NCBI RefSeq assembly: GCF_910592395.1
Contig: NC_088316.1
Span: 11,470,001 to 11,534,000 of the forward strand
Direction: 5' to 3'
Length of the DNA stretch: 64,000 nt
From: Lineus longissimus
Taxonomy: Eukaryota > Nemertea > Pilidiophora > Heteronemertea > Lineidae
This document shows positions 55,301 to 64,000 of this stretch, one piece after another. The notes under the pieces were generated by a model. It saw nothing but the letters and a program-made list of their open reading frames with translations, had not been told where the DNA came from and did not search any database. The translations under genes and the position numbers were made by a program. Every line of letters starts with the position of its first letter. Position 1 is the stretch's first letter.

Positions 55301-56237
55301 TTCCAGGAGGCAATCACCAGAGATAGCACCAGGAGTAAGGACATCATGCCAACAGGATGGCTCCTGAAATATTGAAATAAACATGTCACTGTACTGCATT
55401 TTCAAATACACATGAAATAGTTATCAACCAGTAGCAGCAGCATACAGTAGAACCTCTCTATTAAGGACACCCTCAGAACTGACAAGTGCTGTCCTTAATA
55501 GAGGTGTCCTGATTAGAGAGGTCAAATTGAGTGGAAACACCCAAGTTGGGACCAAAACTAGTGTCTTTAATAGAGAGGGTGTCCTTAATAGAGAGGTGTC
55601 TGCCAAGGCAGGTTCTACTGTACTTTTGAAAGAAGCAGATCTTAGACTAGTTACTTGGAACGTTTCATGGTCATGCAATGAATATGGACAAATTGGCTCA
55701 TTCATTATTCATATCGATAGACGTTGCGGACACTTCCAACTCCAACATGTCCAACTTCATCGGAACACTGGAGCAGTATCATTTACCCTTGTATGTCAAG
55801 ATGCCACTCACCCGATTGAGAGTAAATGCCCCTTGCTTGCAGGAGGCACATCTTACACGAAGTCTCCCTCCCTTGATCGTCTTACAGGAAGACTTACAGA
55901 ATACAAAATACTGATTTTTACCATGACCTGCTGGAATCCTCAGGTCACTATTTGCTGCTGGCATTGCTGCAGCTCCATATGATAGTTCACTGGGGTTTTT
56001 TAGTACACTATTAGACTTTCTCTTGACGACATGCAACACACTGTTCTCTTGGACACAGTAAGCCTGAAGTGATGCATGTTCTCCAAGTTCTTTTCCAGCA
56101 AAGATGATACAGATCTCCTCATCATCCAGACAACTAATCTTTTCGCTGATCTTCTTTTTGATCGCTGGAATATCCTCTCCCTCATTCACTGACAAAGAGG
56201 TGGTGCTTGCGTTGAACTTCACATTTAATCTCAACAT
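52322..56237 (-). CDS. PRKN: Parkin, RBR-type E3 ubiquitin ligase
   Basis: Eight coding exons with GT-AG sites, all phases agreeing, about 429 aa (human parkin 465): 56237-55812, 55363-55280, 55001-54883, 54331-54195, 54086-53875, 53385-53302, 52971-52848, 52425-52322. The N-terminal UBL ([27 protein letters not shown]) keeps the serine of the PINK1 site in [12 protein letters not shown]0 follows ([33 protein letters not shown]), then RING1 ([19 protein letters not shown]), IBR ([30 protein letters not shown]) and RING2 with the catalytic Cys in GGCMHMVCP, ending GEHWFG. In animals parkin is activated by PINK1 and tags damaged mitochondria for mitophagy. The start at 56237 is chosen because it begins the UBL; an in-frame ATG 75 bases upstream would add unrelated residues. 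Confidence 0.95.
52611..52770. mobile_element. Pogo-type MITE, copy 2 (parkin last intron)
   Basis: CAGTAGAACCTCTCTATTGAGGACAC ... GTGTCTGCTAAGGGAGGTTCCACTG, flanked by TA. It lies between the exons ending 52848 and starting 52425. Confidence 0.82.
53409..53585. mobile_element. Pogo-type MITE, copy 3 (parkin intron)
   Basis: Same family, with ends AAGTAGAACCTCTCTATTAAGG and GGAGGTTCTACTG. It lies between exons 53875 and 53385, 24 bp from the latter's acceptor. The left CAG is mutated. Confidence 0.8.
54398..54588. mobile_element. Pogo-type MITE, copy 4 (parkin intron)
   Basis: Flanked by TA. The segment GGTGTCCTTAATAGAG is repeated three times in its right half, which lengthens it. It lies between exons 54883 and 54331. 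Confidence 0.8.
55445..55620. mobile_element. Pogo-type MITE, copy 5 (parkin intron)
   Basis: Flanked by TA, with ends CAGTAGAACCTCTCTATTAAGG and GGCAGGTTCTACTG. It lies between exons 55812 and 55363. Confidence 0.82.
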
Positions 56238-56239
56238 CC

Positions 56240-58900
56240 CGAGTTGGTCACTGCTCCCTAGACATGCTAGACAGATGTATCTAGTGAAAGGCAAACCTTT
56301 AATCGGCTTCAATCATTAGACTTCCTAAGTTTCTTGCCCCAAAATGTGGAACTTACAATCAACTAGATGGCATCATCGTCCTATGATGTCTGTCTTGTCA
56401 CAAAGCGATCAAGAATGAAACATACCAGAAGGACGGGGGTTTGGTTGGTCTCCCCACCATGTCAACCCTTGTGCGAGTTCACTAGAGCTGCACTTTACCT
56501 ATCATTACTTTGTATAGGGCCTCGGCCAAGGCCTCCATACAGTAACACTCGCACTCACTTACAGTGACACTCGACACACAGTCAGACACTACTCTCGTAT
56601 AGACCGTTAGACGAATTCAAAAGTTTGTTTTGGCGCTGACCAGTCATGTGTTTCACCTTGAACAAAGGATCGCTGTGTCTCTAGGCATTGTCTGAACTCG
56701 GCTTAGGTCTTTCATGTGTGCTGAGTGTGTGCATTTGATTTGTTTTGGCATGCTTCGAATTCGTCTTTTGAGACAGTACGAGAATGACAGAATGTCACTG
56801 TCGCGTCAAACGCTCATCCCGCCTTGGAGGAGGAGTACTCCCTAGAGAAAATCATCTCAAAGTGCAGAGCGAACACTAAAGAAGAAGAAGAAGAAGACTG
56901 TCACTAGTGTCAGTGTCAGACTCAAGACAAGTCTGTCAACTCAAGAGCCTTTTACACCAGGTTGAGGAAGTCTAGTCTATACAGGCCCAAACAAACCTAA
57001 ATTGGCAGCACAACGCCAAAAGATCATGTGGTGTGCGACCATGCGGTCTTTTGTTTGCTGCTTGTTTGTTGGAGCCCTCAGTGGCTTCCTCCGCCTGGTG
57101 TGAGGGCTCCCAGTTCTATGTCAACATGATCATGATGGTGACACTGACGAGACAAGACCACTAATGAATATTCATAGGTTGGAGGGTCGAGGCCTATCAA
57201 TTAGACGAGTGCATGTTTTTTACTCTCAAGTACATATTTGGAGAGGTATTGAAAAAATATTTGCTGTGGCAAGTCTACAGATATAAAGAAATTATTTGAT
57301 GAAAAAATTAATTTCGAATTTTGCTAATTGGGTAATAGGGGGCGTGTTTTGAGTTTTTTCTGCCAGTTGGCTGAAAACAGTGGAAATATCAAAGTCTGTC
57401 TAATTTGTCGATTATAAAAAAATTTCCGTGGTCAATCACCAATTTCCATCGCACCAGTTACTCGCAAGACTAACCCGTATATCATATCCGAATTTCAGTT
57501 TCACTACTTGACGCGTTCTTTGATGCGTCGCGGTCAAACATTGACAATTTAACTGCTAAAAGGCTTAAAAAATCAATTGTGGTCTTGTCTCTGACAGGTC
57601 AAGAGAAGAGGAGTTCAATCGATTCAAAGAAAGAGAAACTGAAGTGTAAACTGTAGTGTGGCTTTTCCTCGATCTGATGCATCGATCAATGTCCGCGATT
57701 TCAACATGTTTAACGAGTTACACTCACATGTACTTAATGATTACTGAGCAAGTTAGGAATTATTTTGGCAAACACCCCAACCAAAACACTCAAATCGAAC
57801 TAAGTTTTTTCGTTAACTGCTAACTGAAGTACCATGTAGGTTAGTCAATACTGAGGCAAGTGGTAGTTGGCGAATGGCGTATATGATTTCCATCGATCCA
57901 TAGTAGCCCCACCTCGAGAGCTGAACGGATGACGATGAACCAAATCCCTGGTTCTATTGTGACACAATTTTTTGTTTAGAAGTCGACTCGAGCCAGGCAG
58001 GCAGTCTATATCGTCATCCGACTCATCCTGTATAAATATCCTGTATTTTCTTCTGATCCCTTCTTTACAATGGATCTATCCCCTTTAATATTCCATGACC
58101 TGAGAACTGACATCTTAAACCGCAATGATTTTGATAGTCAGGTGACAGCCGCAAACGCATGAGAGTCAGGATGGAGAATTGAGAGCGGACAGAGATAGAA
58201 AAAAGAACTAGAACTACATTTTCTTTCAAGAATAACTTGTACACAGCACTTGTTTCTAATGACTAGGCTATTCCTCGTGAGCCTAGAATATAACCACTTT
58301 CAAAATCGCTCCCCCTAATTGGTGCAACAAATGGGCTGAAGAATCAATATGAAATCTGACAATAAAAAATGATTACAGACAACTCAAAGACAACATATGC
58401 CTGTCAAGGTAAGCCCTGTCAAAAGGGTGACCCACCCAAGTGAAGTTTCTTTTTCTTCTAAGGAAGCTACCGGAACTTAGCATACAAATTTGTAGGCAAA
58501 TAGATGCCCACGGACTGTACAACCTCAAGTGCAAGGTGGGCTTGGTTCAAAACTGGTTCCTTTCAAAACCTATTGGAAAAGCTGCAAATAAAATCACCAT
58601 TTACTCATAAACTATATAAGGTGATTACTTTCTACAACATGCTAGCTTGCCCTTGCAATGACCCTTATTCACGCATTGATAAGGTCGGCGGTTTGCTTAA
58701 ACCTTGCCCCAAAAAATTATTTTGTTTCTCATAATTAGGAAGATTTGTGAACCTGAAATAATTTTTCACTGATTCAATATTTGTTACTGATCCCAAATAT
58801 ATCTTTTATAGCAAGCAACGTTCTTTATTTTATTTCGTGTTTTAGGTTTCGGACTAGTAAAAATCTTACAAAAATTCACCCAGTATCTCTGTCTGGTTAC
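56240..58900. other. Parkin upstream region and intergenic space
   Basis: The parkin 5' UTR and promoter should lie just above 56237; I see no TATA box there. Other contents: a GAA microsatellite (56880-56896) and inverted GACGAATTC / GAATTCGTC pieces at 56612 and 56776. No further gene is recognised. Confidence 0.4.
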
Positions 58901-58907
58901 TCTAAGG

Positions 58908-59035
58908 GGCGGTTGGGGTCCGGGGTGCGCAAAAACACCATCCTCCCGGGGCATAGGAAAAAAATCCTAGGTGTATATATATACTTTTCCTAGGCCGCGG
59001 GAGGTGTTCTCTGCTCACCACGGACCCCGACTTAA
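58908..59035. repeat. Imperfect hairpin repeat upstream of UQCRQ
   Basis: GGTTGGGGTCCGGGGTGCGCAA ... CCTCCCGGGGCATAGGAAAA pairs with TTTTCCTAGGCCGCGGGAGG ... CACCACGGACCCCGA across a TATATATA loop. The arms are about 50 bp. It is probably a MITE, and it ends about 15 bp before the CRE-like site. Confidence 0.6.
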
Positions 59036-59050
59036 CCATGGGGGTAAGTT

Positions 59051-59129
59051 TGACGTCACGTCCGCCGTTTTCCGCCGTACTGGTAAGTGAGACCATTGCT
59101 CTGCGTGACCTTCGATTCGAGCGAAAAAG
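59051..59129 (+). promoter_or_regulatory. Candidate UQCRQ promoter and non-coding first exon
   Basis: A perfect CRE palindrome TGACGTCA (59051-59058) is followed by GC-rich sequence and a good splice donor GAAAAAG|GTAGGT at 59129. The next exon begins at 59929, 7 bases before the UQCRQ ATG, so a 5' non-coding exon is required. This is the best visible candidate; an alternative donor is CTG|GTAAGT at about 59091. Confidence 0.4.
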
Positions 59130-59935
59130 GTAGGTATTTTGTCTACAAAAATTATATTTTATGGCTAATTCTCAACCTTCAAAAACCATTGACCAGAACT
59201 GTATACTGTTCCAGTACCATGTCATATTCATATTACCACAATGAATGATTAATGGCTTGAGAAACAAATATGTTACAAAATAAAAATAATCCAAATCCGG
59301 ATGACTTGTTTATGCACATGACATGCGTGATGATGTACATAAACTTCTAACCTAATTTCGGACGAGCGTAATCCTTGCTAAAAGCGACCTGTGGTGTTTA
59401 TCACAACAACCGGCGTAATACCGCAAAGCCAACAACCAGACTGGATGCTAAGGTCTCAGACCAGAGCTGGTTTGCTCCAGTTCTTAATCTTAGTCTAGTC
59501 GAAAGTCCACCATGGTCCTCTTAAGTCCAAGACCAAGACTAGTAGGCAAGATGTTGAGAAATGTTGTGTATCGCATGTATCGCTCTCATTTTCAGAACAG
59601 AAGTGGTTATTTCCACGACAGAGTTGTGGATGCAAACCTGAAAGTGACTTTCGGTCCACGACAATTTTTATATTTCACTCGGGGTTCAAGTGAGGGTAAT
59701 GTGTGCCTCTGGCTCATTTCGCCACAGATCTATTTATAAGCGTCTCGTGGAATTACCTGTTTGAAGAATTTCCCCACAGCACTGGCCACCAGGCCTGACT
59801 TTGTTTTCTGTGTGATTTTAGTAATTGTCATTGATCAAATCTCAAAATAATCACAAATCATGATTCCGACTGATTGTAATGTCAGATCTGTCATTGTTTT
59901 AAAACTTTTTGAATGCATTTTTTTTCAGGTCCAAG

Positions 59936-60895
59936 ATGGGTAAACGTTTCGGAAACCTGACCACTGTTCGGGGCATCATTCACTATTCCCTGTCTCCCTT
60001 TGAGCAGCGAGCCTTTGCTGGTGTGATCAGCCATGGTATACCCAATATATTAAGGAGAATACGGAGTCAGATGTTTAGAGTTGCACCTCGTAAGTTATTT
60101 CTTTTATTCTGAGTTGGGCCCAAATTCTTAGCTTAACTTAACCCCAGCCCTGCGACGAGGGCACAAACAGGTGGTGTTGGGCCCTCCCCCCCATTTGGAA
60201 TTTGAGTGCCAAATATCTGTTTTTCTGGCATCTGAGTGCTGAAATTCGAGTACTCATTTACTTCTTGGGGCGAGAAATGCATAAAAAATTGTTGAGCTCT
60301 TCCGTTTAAAATGGAAGATGCACACCTAATGTGCCTCCACCTCCAAATGCACCACTGAAACCAGCCGCCAAATCAAATCTGAGTTTTCGAACATCGCTTT
60401 ACTAAACTTTTGCATTGACTTATTCATAATATGATAGACAGAATTAGAAGGTTCAACTTTCAACGGGTTTTAGGTTTTAGCAGTGGTCCCGTTTGCAGAG
60501 ACCAACTAAATTTAGTGACTGGCATTTTGACCTAATCTTTAAAATCGACAAATAACTGACTAAACAGGATTTACATTTAAAATATAGGTTTATTATGATG
60601 CCAGTAGATTTTTGATCCTGAATAAACTGTTCCATCCCAGCTTGAATACATACATGTACATCTGCTTGCTGCATGTTTGATAGCTAGTCTTTTAAAATAT
60701 AGGAGGGAGTTTTATGAATGAGAGAAAATTCACATTGATTTTATAAAAGGAAGGACAAACAAAATGGTCGATGATTAAATCTCTTGACTTCTCTTTTCAG
60801 CTTTCATCATAGGATACCTCATATACGATTGGGGGGAGAAGGAAAATGCGAGACTCAGTAGGAAAAATCCGGCAGACTATGCCAATGATGAGTGA
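59936..60895 (+). CDS. UQCRQ: Cytochrome b-c1 complex subunit 8 (ubiquinol-cytochrome c reductase, complex III)
   Basis: Two coding exons, 59936-60089 and 60801-60895 (TTTTTCAG|GTCCAAGATG, CACCTC|GTAAGT, CTTTTCAG|CTTTC), encode 82 aa, the same length as the human protein. It begins [20 protein letters not shown], followed by [19 protein letters not shown] and, across the intron, a single membrane helix ([15 protein letters not shown]), ending PADYANDE. This small subunit binds next to cytochrome b in the inner mitochondrial membrane. The gene has an upstream non-coding exon by inference. Its strand is opposite to parkin and they diverge. Confidence 0.95.
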
Positions 60896-62700
60896 AGACA
60901 GTGACAGGCAAAATACCTCAAAAAGACTTTATAAGACAATGTTTTCATTCGCTGGATAATAGTGTATCATCTGACACTTGACATCACCTTAATAGCTACA
61001 AATGATAAATCACCAAATTCTGTGTCCGTAAAAACTATTTGAGAAATGTTTATGATGCAATTAACAAGGATGAATAGTTTTCTGTACGATCTATTAAACT
61101 TCAGGCTCGGCACAATTTACTCCTTAAACTCGATGTCAATGATGCAGCATTTTGCAGTTTTGATTTTAATGAAGTAATCACTGTTAAATAACATCAGCTG
61201 TCATGTGAGAACAAGTTTGTCATGTGCTTGGCCCAGTTCATCATTATTGTAATCTAATCCTCATCTCTAAACATGCTTTACGAGGGTCATATTTCAGTGA
61301 ATATTTTAGGTTTGATGGGTTTAGCTTCAGTAACATCTTTAGACCTGTAGTGTGTGCGTTTGCTGAACAAATTAAATTAATTACATGTATTTCATTTTGA
61401 ATACAATTTTGCCTCTTTATTCAATAGTTGATTTGTATCAAGTCTCACAGTGTTCAATGGGCAGGTCTTCCACTAGCTGGTCACATTTGTCATGGTGAAT
61501 AAGTGTTGCTTGTTCCTTTAATACCAAAGGCTTACAAAAGACAAAAAAACCACAAATATGACGAAGCTAGTTTGATTGTGGTGATAACATACCCTGTGCT
61601 GCCAAAAATATTCTTCGAAATTAGTCCCAAATGCCGACGGAACGACCGTCAGCTAACCCGTACATTCCCCAGTTCCCGTGTGGCGCCATCACTGTAGCAA
61701 TACAGTAACACATATTGTTGTCATTGTATGTCTAGTATCCGTCAATAGTTTATAGGTGGACACCTACGCTGCGATTTGTTTAGCATGTCGTGTTGTCACA
61801 TGACATTGTTCATTAACTGAGCCATTGGCATTTACCCTCAAACATACATATACTTCAAAAGCAAGCTCTCTCGATTAATTTGACACCAGCAGAATCATAA
61901 TCCTCCCATGGTTGACTGCACAGGACAGATTTAATTGACTCATGTGAAATCTTACTTGTGCCAACTTGTCAGTGAGGGAGAAGTGGACTATCCACAGTGG
62001 CGACGATATTGATGCTCCAAAACGGTCACAATATCCTAATATAAGTTCAACTTGAAATGTTCTCACATTAACTGAAAATACAGGGCATAGCCTACCTACT
62101 CCTCAACCAGTGAGAATTTGTTTGAATACTTTGTTCCAAAGATTCCCAAATATCATATTTTGGGGAAGAAGTATATTTATTTACTACAATTAGTTTCAAT
62201 TTTCAAACTTGAAATAATACAATTGTGACCCCATCGCATCGCCATACACGATAGCCAGAAGCAACACGTCATTTGAGGTAAAACTCGTGCTGGTCACGTT
62301 CTGGCACATGCTTCAGCGCTCAACACATTGACAGGTCTGGCGCGACTCGATATCCTGAGTATAACGAAATGGTTGACTATACTTCATCCGCAGCGTTCAG
62401 GGCATGTCTGCCCAAGGCATAAATCTTCCTCCTCCGTATGCGCACACATCCCCCTTGGTTTTAATACGTCAACGGACGGACAACCAAGTACCTAAAGAAA
62501 TAAAAGAAGAAGACATGATACTCGGGAACCCCACCCCATCAACAGAAGGCACTATCAAAGCATCGACCCGACCATTCCCGGGCATAAATCAGGACACGCG
62601 AAGGTTGCCGAATGTCGAGAACGCCTGTATACTCTGAATATTCAGTGTCGGCCAGACCTGATCAACATGTGACCGGGTCGAGCAATCTGATAAGGCAAGG
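60896..62700. other. UQCRQ 3' region and intergenic space
   Basis: AATAAA-like signals are not obvious close to the stop; AATAAAATTGAT-like AT-rich stretches occur near 61370. Frames at 61503-61697 and 62404-62637 lack recognisable domains. Confidence 0.35.
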
Positions 62701-62706
62701 TGCTTG

Positions 62707-62714
62707 TGACGTCA
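62707..62714. promoter_or_regulatory. CRE palindrome upstream of a candidate first exon
   Basis: TGACGTCA occurs 116 bp before the ATG at 62830. The same palindrome appears before UQCRQ and at 63584. Functional relevance is inferred from position. Confidence 0.35.
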
Positions 62715-62829
62715 GTACACAGCTTAATATTGCATGTGTGTTGGTAATGTGGAACGCACTATTCGTCAACATTGGTTAGAAAGTACAAGTGTGTATAAAG
62801 TATCTCGATTTTGCCTCATTTGCGTTAAA

Positions 62830-62926
62830 ATGTCAAGCCTGCCGGTACCGTATCATGGGGCGATAACACTAAAGTCTCTATTGGAAAATCCAGACTTGCT
62901 CAACCCTCCACAGCTGCACAGTGAAG
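62830..62926 (+). CDS. Candidate first coding exon of an unknown gene
   Basis: The ATG in AAAATGTCA starts MSSLPVPYHGAITLKSLLEN, followed by a PDLLNPPQLHSE stretch, then a consensus donor GAAG|GTGAGT at 62926. The length leaves phase 1. No homology recognised and no following exon identified in the window, so the gene may continue beyond 64 kb. Confidence 0.4.
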
Positions 62927-63583
62927 GTGAGTTTTTTCTTATGATGAAATGAATAAATGGATTTGGCAAGTATGGGGCGCCGTTTGTGCAATAAATATTT
63001 AGCGTTTTGACAGGTAAAAACATAAATTTGGTTTCAGGGCTCATCTTCCTCATTGGCTTACTGGACATCAACAAAACAAAACCAATGAGATAGCGAGTGA
63101 TCAATTTTTCTAACCGGGTCAATTTTTGCTCCAAAATTGTTTACATTGTATCAATGTATGATTGACTCAATGACTGCCATCCTTGGGAAACAGCCATAGG
63201 GTCGGTGAAGCGAACGTTAACCCCTGATTTCCTCGGGATGATTGACTGCATGTTCACGTCTGTTCTGTTGATTTCTAATAGAAAAAACATGTCAGCTTGC
63301 CTCTGTCTCTGTGTGATGTCACCAATAGACGTATTCGAAGAAGACGAATCAGTGCCAAAACAAATCAAATGCACACACTCTGAACACCTTAGACTAGAGG
63401 GCCTTAGCCGACTTTGGACAATGGAGACACGGCGATCCTTTGTTCAAGGTAAAACGCATGACTGATCAGTGCCTAAACAGACTTATTCGAATTTGTCTGT
63501 TAAGTGGCCTCTTGATTGGTCAGGGAAGAGATGCCAAATCCGTACCCTATTTATCCCTGTGCACGTCAAGGAGGATACCGCGG

Positions 63584-63673
63584 TGACGTCACGGCTTTTC
63601 CAAGATGGCGCTGCATATTGTAAACAAACTCGATCCACAGCCAAGGGAAAATCAAGTCTTCAAACAAAGTTAG
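63584..63673 (+). promoter_or_regulatory. Candidate promoter and start region with CRE and YY1-type site
   Basis: TGACGTCA (63584-63591) is followed by CCAAGATGGCGCTGC, a YY1-type motif common at metazoan start sites. The ATG in it (63605) opens MALHIVNKLDPQPRENQVFK, ending in TAG at 63673 unless spliced. It may be the start of a gene to the right, or a bidirectional promoter. Confidence 0.35.
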
Positions 63674-63697
63674 ATTTTTCGCATCAAATCAGAGTTA

Positions 63698-63955
63698 TTA
63701 GTACCTTTCTGCTATGAAATAAGTCTTCAGACAACAAGTTATCATTTGAATAATGAAAAGTGCTGTTTTGATGGGGAAAAATTGGGTTTTTAAAGCCAAA
63801 TAGCCGGGCACCGATCTTCCAAAATTAGCGATGGTTTCAAAACAGTCTTCCAGATATGGGGCAATCTCTTCATTATCATAATGGGATTTGGAGGCATGTT
63901 TACAGATTTTACAAGTTCGAGACATGTAGGACCTAAAACTCGCATAGATCCCCAT
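63698..63955 (-). CDS. Hypothetical minus-strand ORF near the window edge
   Basis: The frame contains TCKICKHASKSHYDNEEIAP and YLEDCFETIANFGRSVPGY. Composition is protein-like, with one Cys pair, but no family is recognised and its boundaries are unclear. Confidence 0.2.
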   Translation of the reverse strand: MGIYASFRSYMSRTCKICKHASKSHYDNEEIAPYLEDCFETIANFGRSVPGYLALKTQFFPIKTALFIIQMITCCLKTYFIAERY

Positions 63956-64000
63956 AGATCCCCTCTATTTGTCGAGTTAGCGCCCCTGTAAGATCATGCA

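Overview
This window is animal nuclear DNA, most likely from a marine invertebrate. Genes are split by introns with GT-AG sites, intergenic space is AT-rich, and there are many transposons but no operons or ribosome binding sites. I cannot name the species. The firmly recognised host genes are parkin (minus strand, 8 coding exons, 52.3-56.2 kb) and UQCRQ, subunit 8 of mitochondrial complex III (plus strand, 59.9-60.9 kb). They lie head to head about 2.7 kb apart between their likely 5' ends, and both act in mitochondrial biology.

Layout: 0-1.8 kb is a minus-strand CR1-like LINE fragment with an open reverse transcriptase frame. 2.0-7.4 kb is a nearly full-length but broken second LINE. 7.4-10.1 kb is two head-to-tail copies of an inverted-repeat element (Z), the second containing another element (X). 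11.3-18.0 kb and 22.4-24.8 kb are two copies of a segmental duplication; the first carries element Y, which itself contains a 3.15 kb repeat (family A). 19.0-20.7 kb is a three-exon secreted PAN-domain gene whose 5' end runs into a LINE tail. 25.65-26.7 kb holds two exons of a degenerate protein kinase. 27.6-29.5 kb is a Ginger-like DNA transposon (W) with exons of a core-deleted integrase. 31.2-39.0 kb holds two more family A copies. 40.5-43.8 kb holds a lineage-specific gene or gene pair with two paralogous long terminal exons. 45.4-46.9 kb has a LINE tail and a broken Harbinger transposase. 47-50 kb is degenerate tandem repeats. 50.5-52.3 kb is a mariner-type transposon just beyond the parkin stop codon. 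58.9-64 kb has UQCRQ and two candidate promoter or first-exon regions.

The most unusual result is the X/Y transposon family. Both copies have the same inverted ends (TATGGCAAGC), perfect 6-bp target duplications (AACACC and AACGTG), and an intact empty site elsewhere in this window. Their bodies are arrays of about 18 degenerate 22-26 bp palindromes (AAAA-CYWRG-TTTT). Z and W show the same design with different motifs. W also has a perfect CCGG target duplication, TGT...ACA ends and an intron-containing integrase remnant, which fits a Ginger-type element. These nested insertions, with empty sites, give a relative order of events for the locus.
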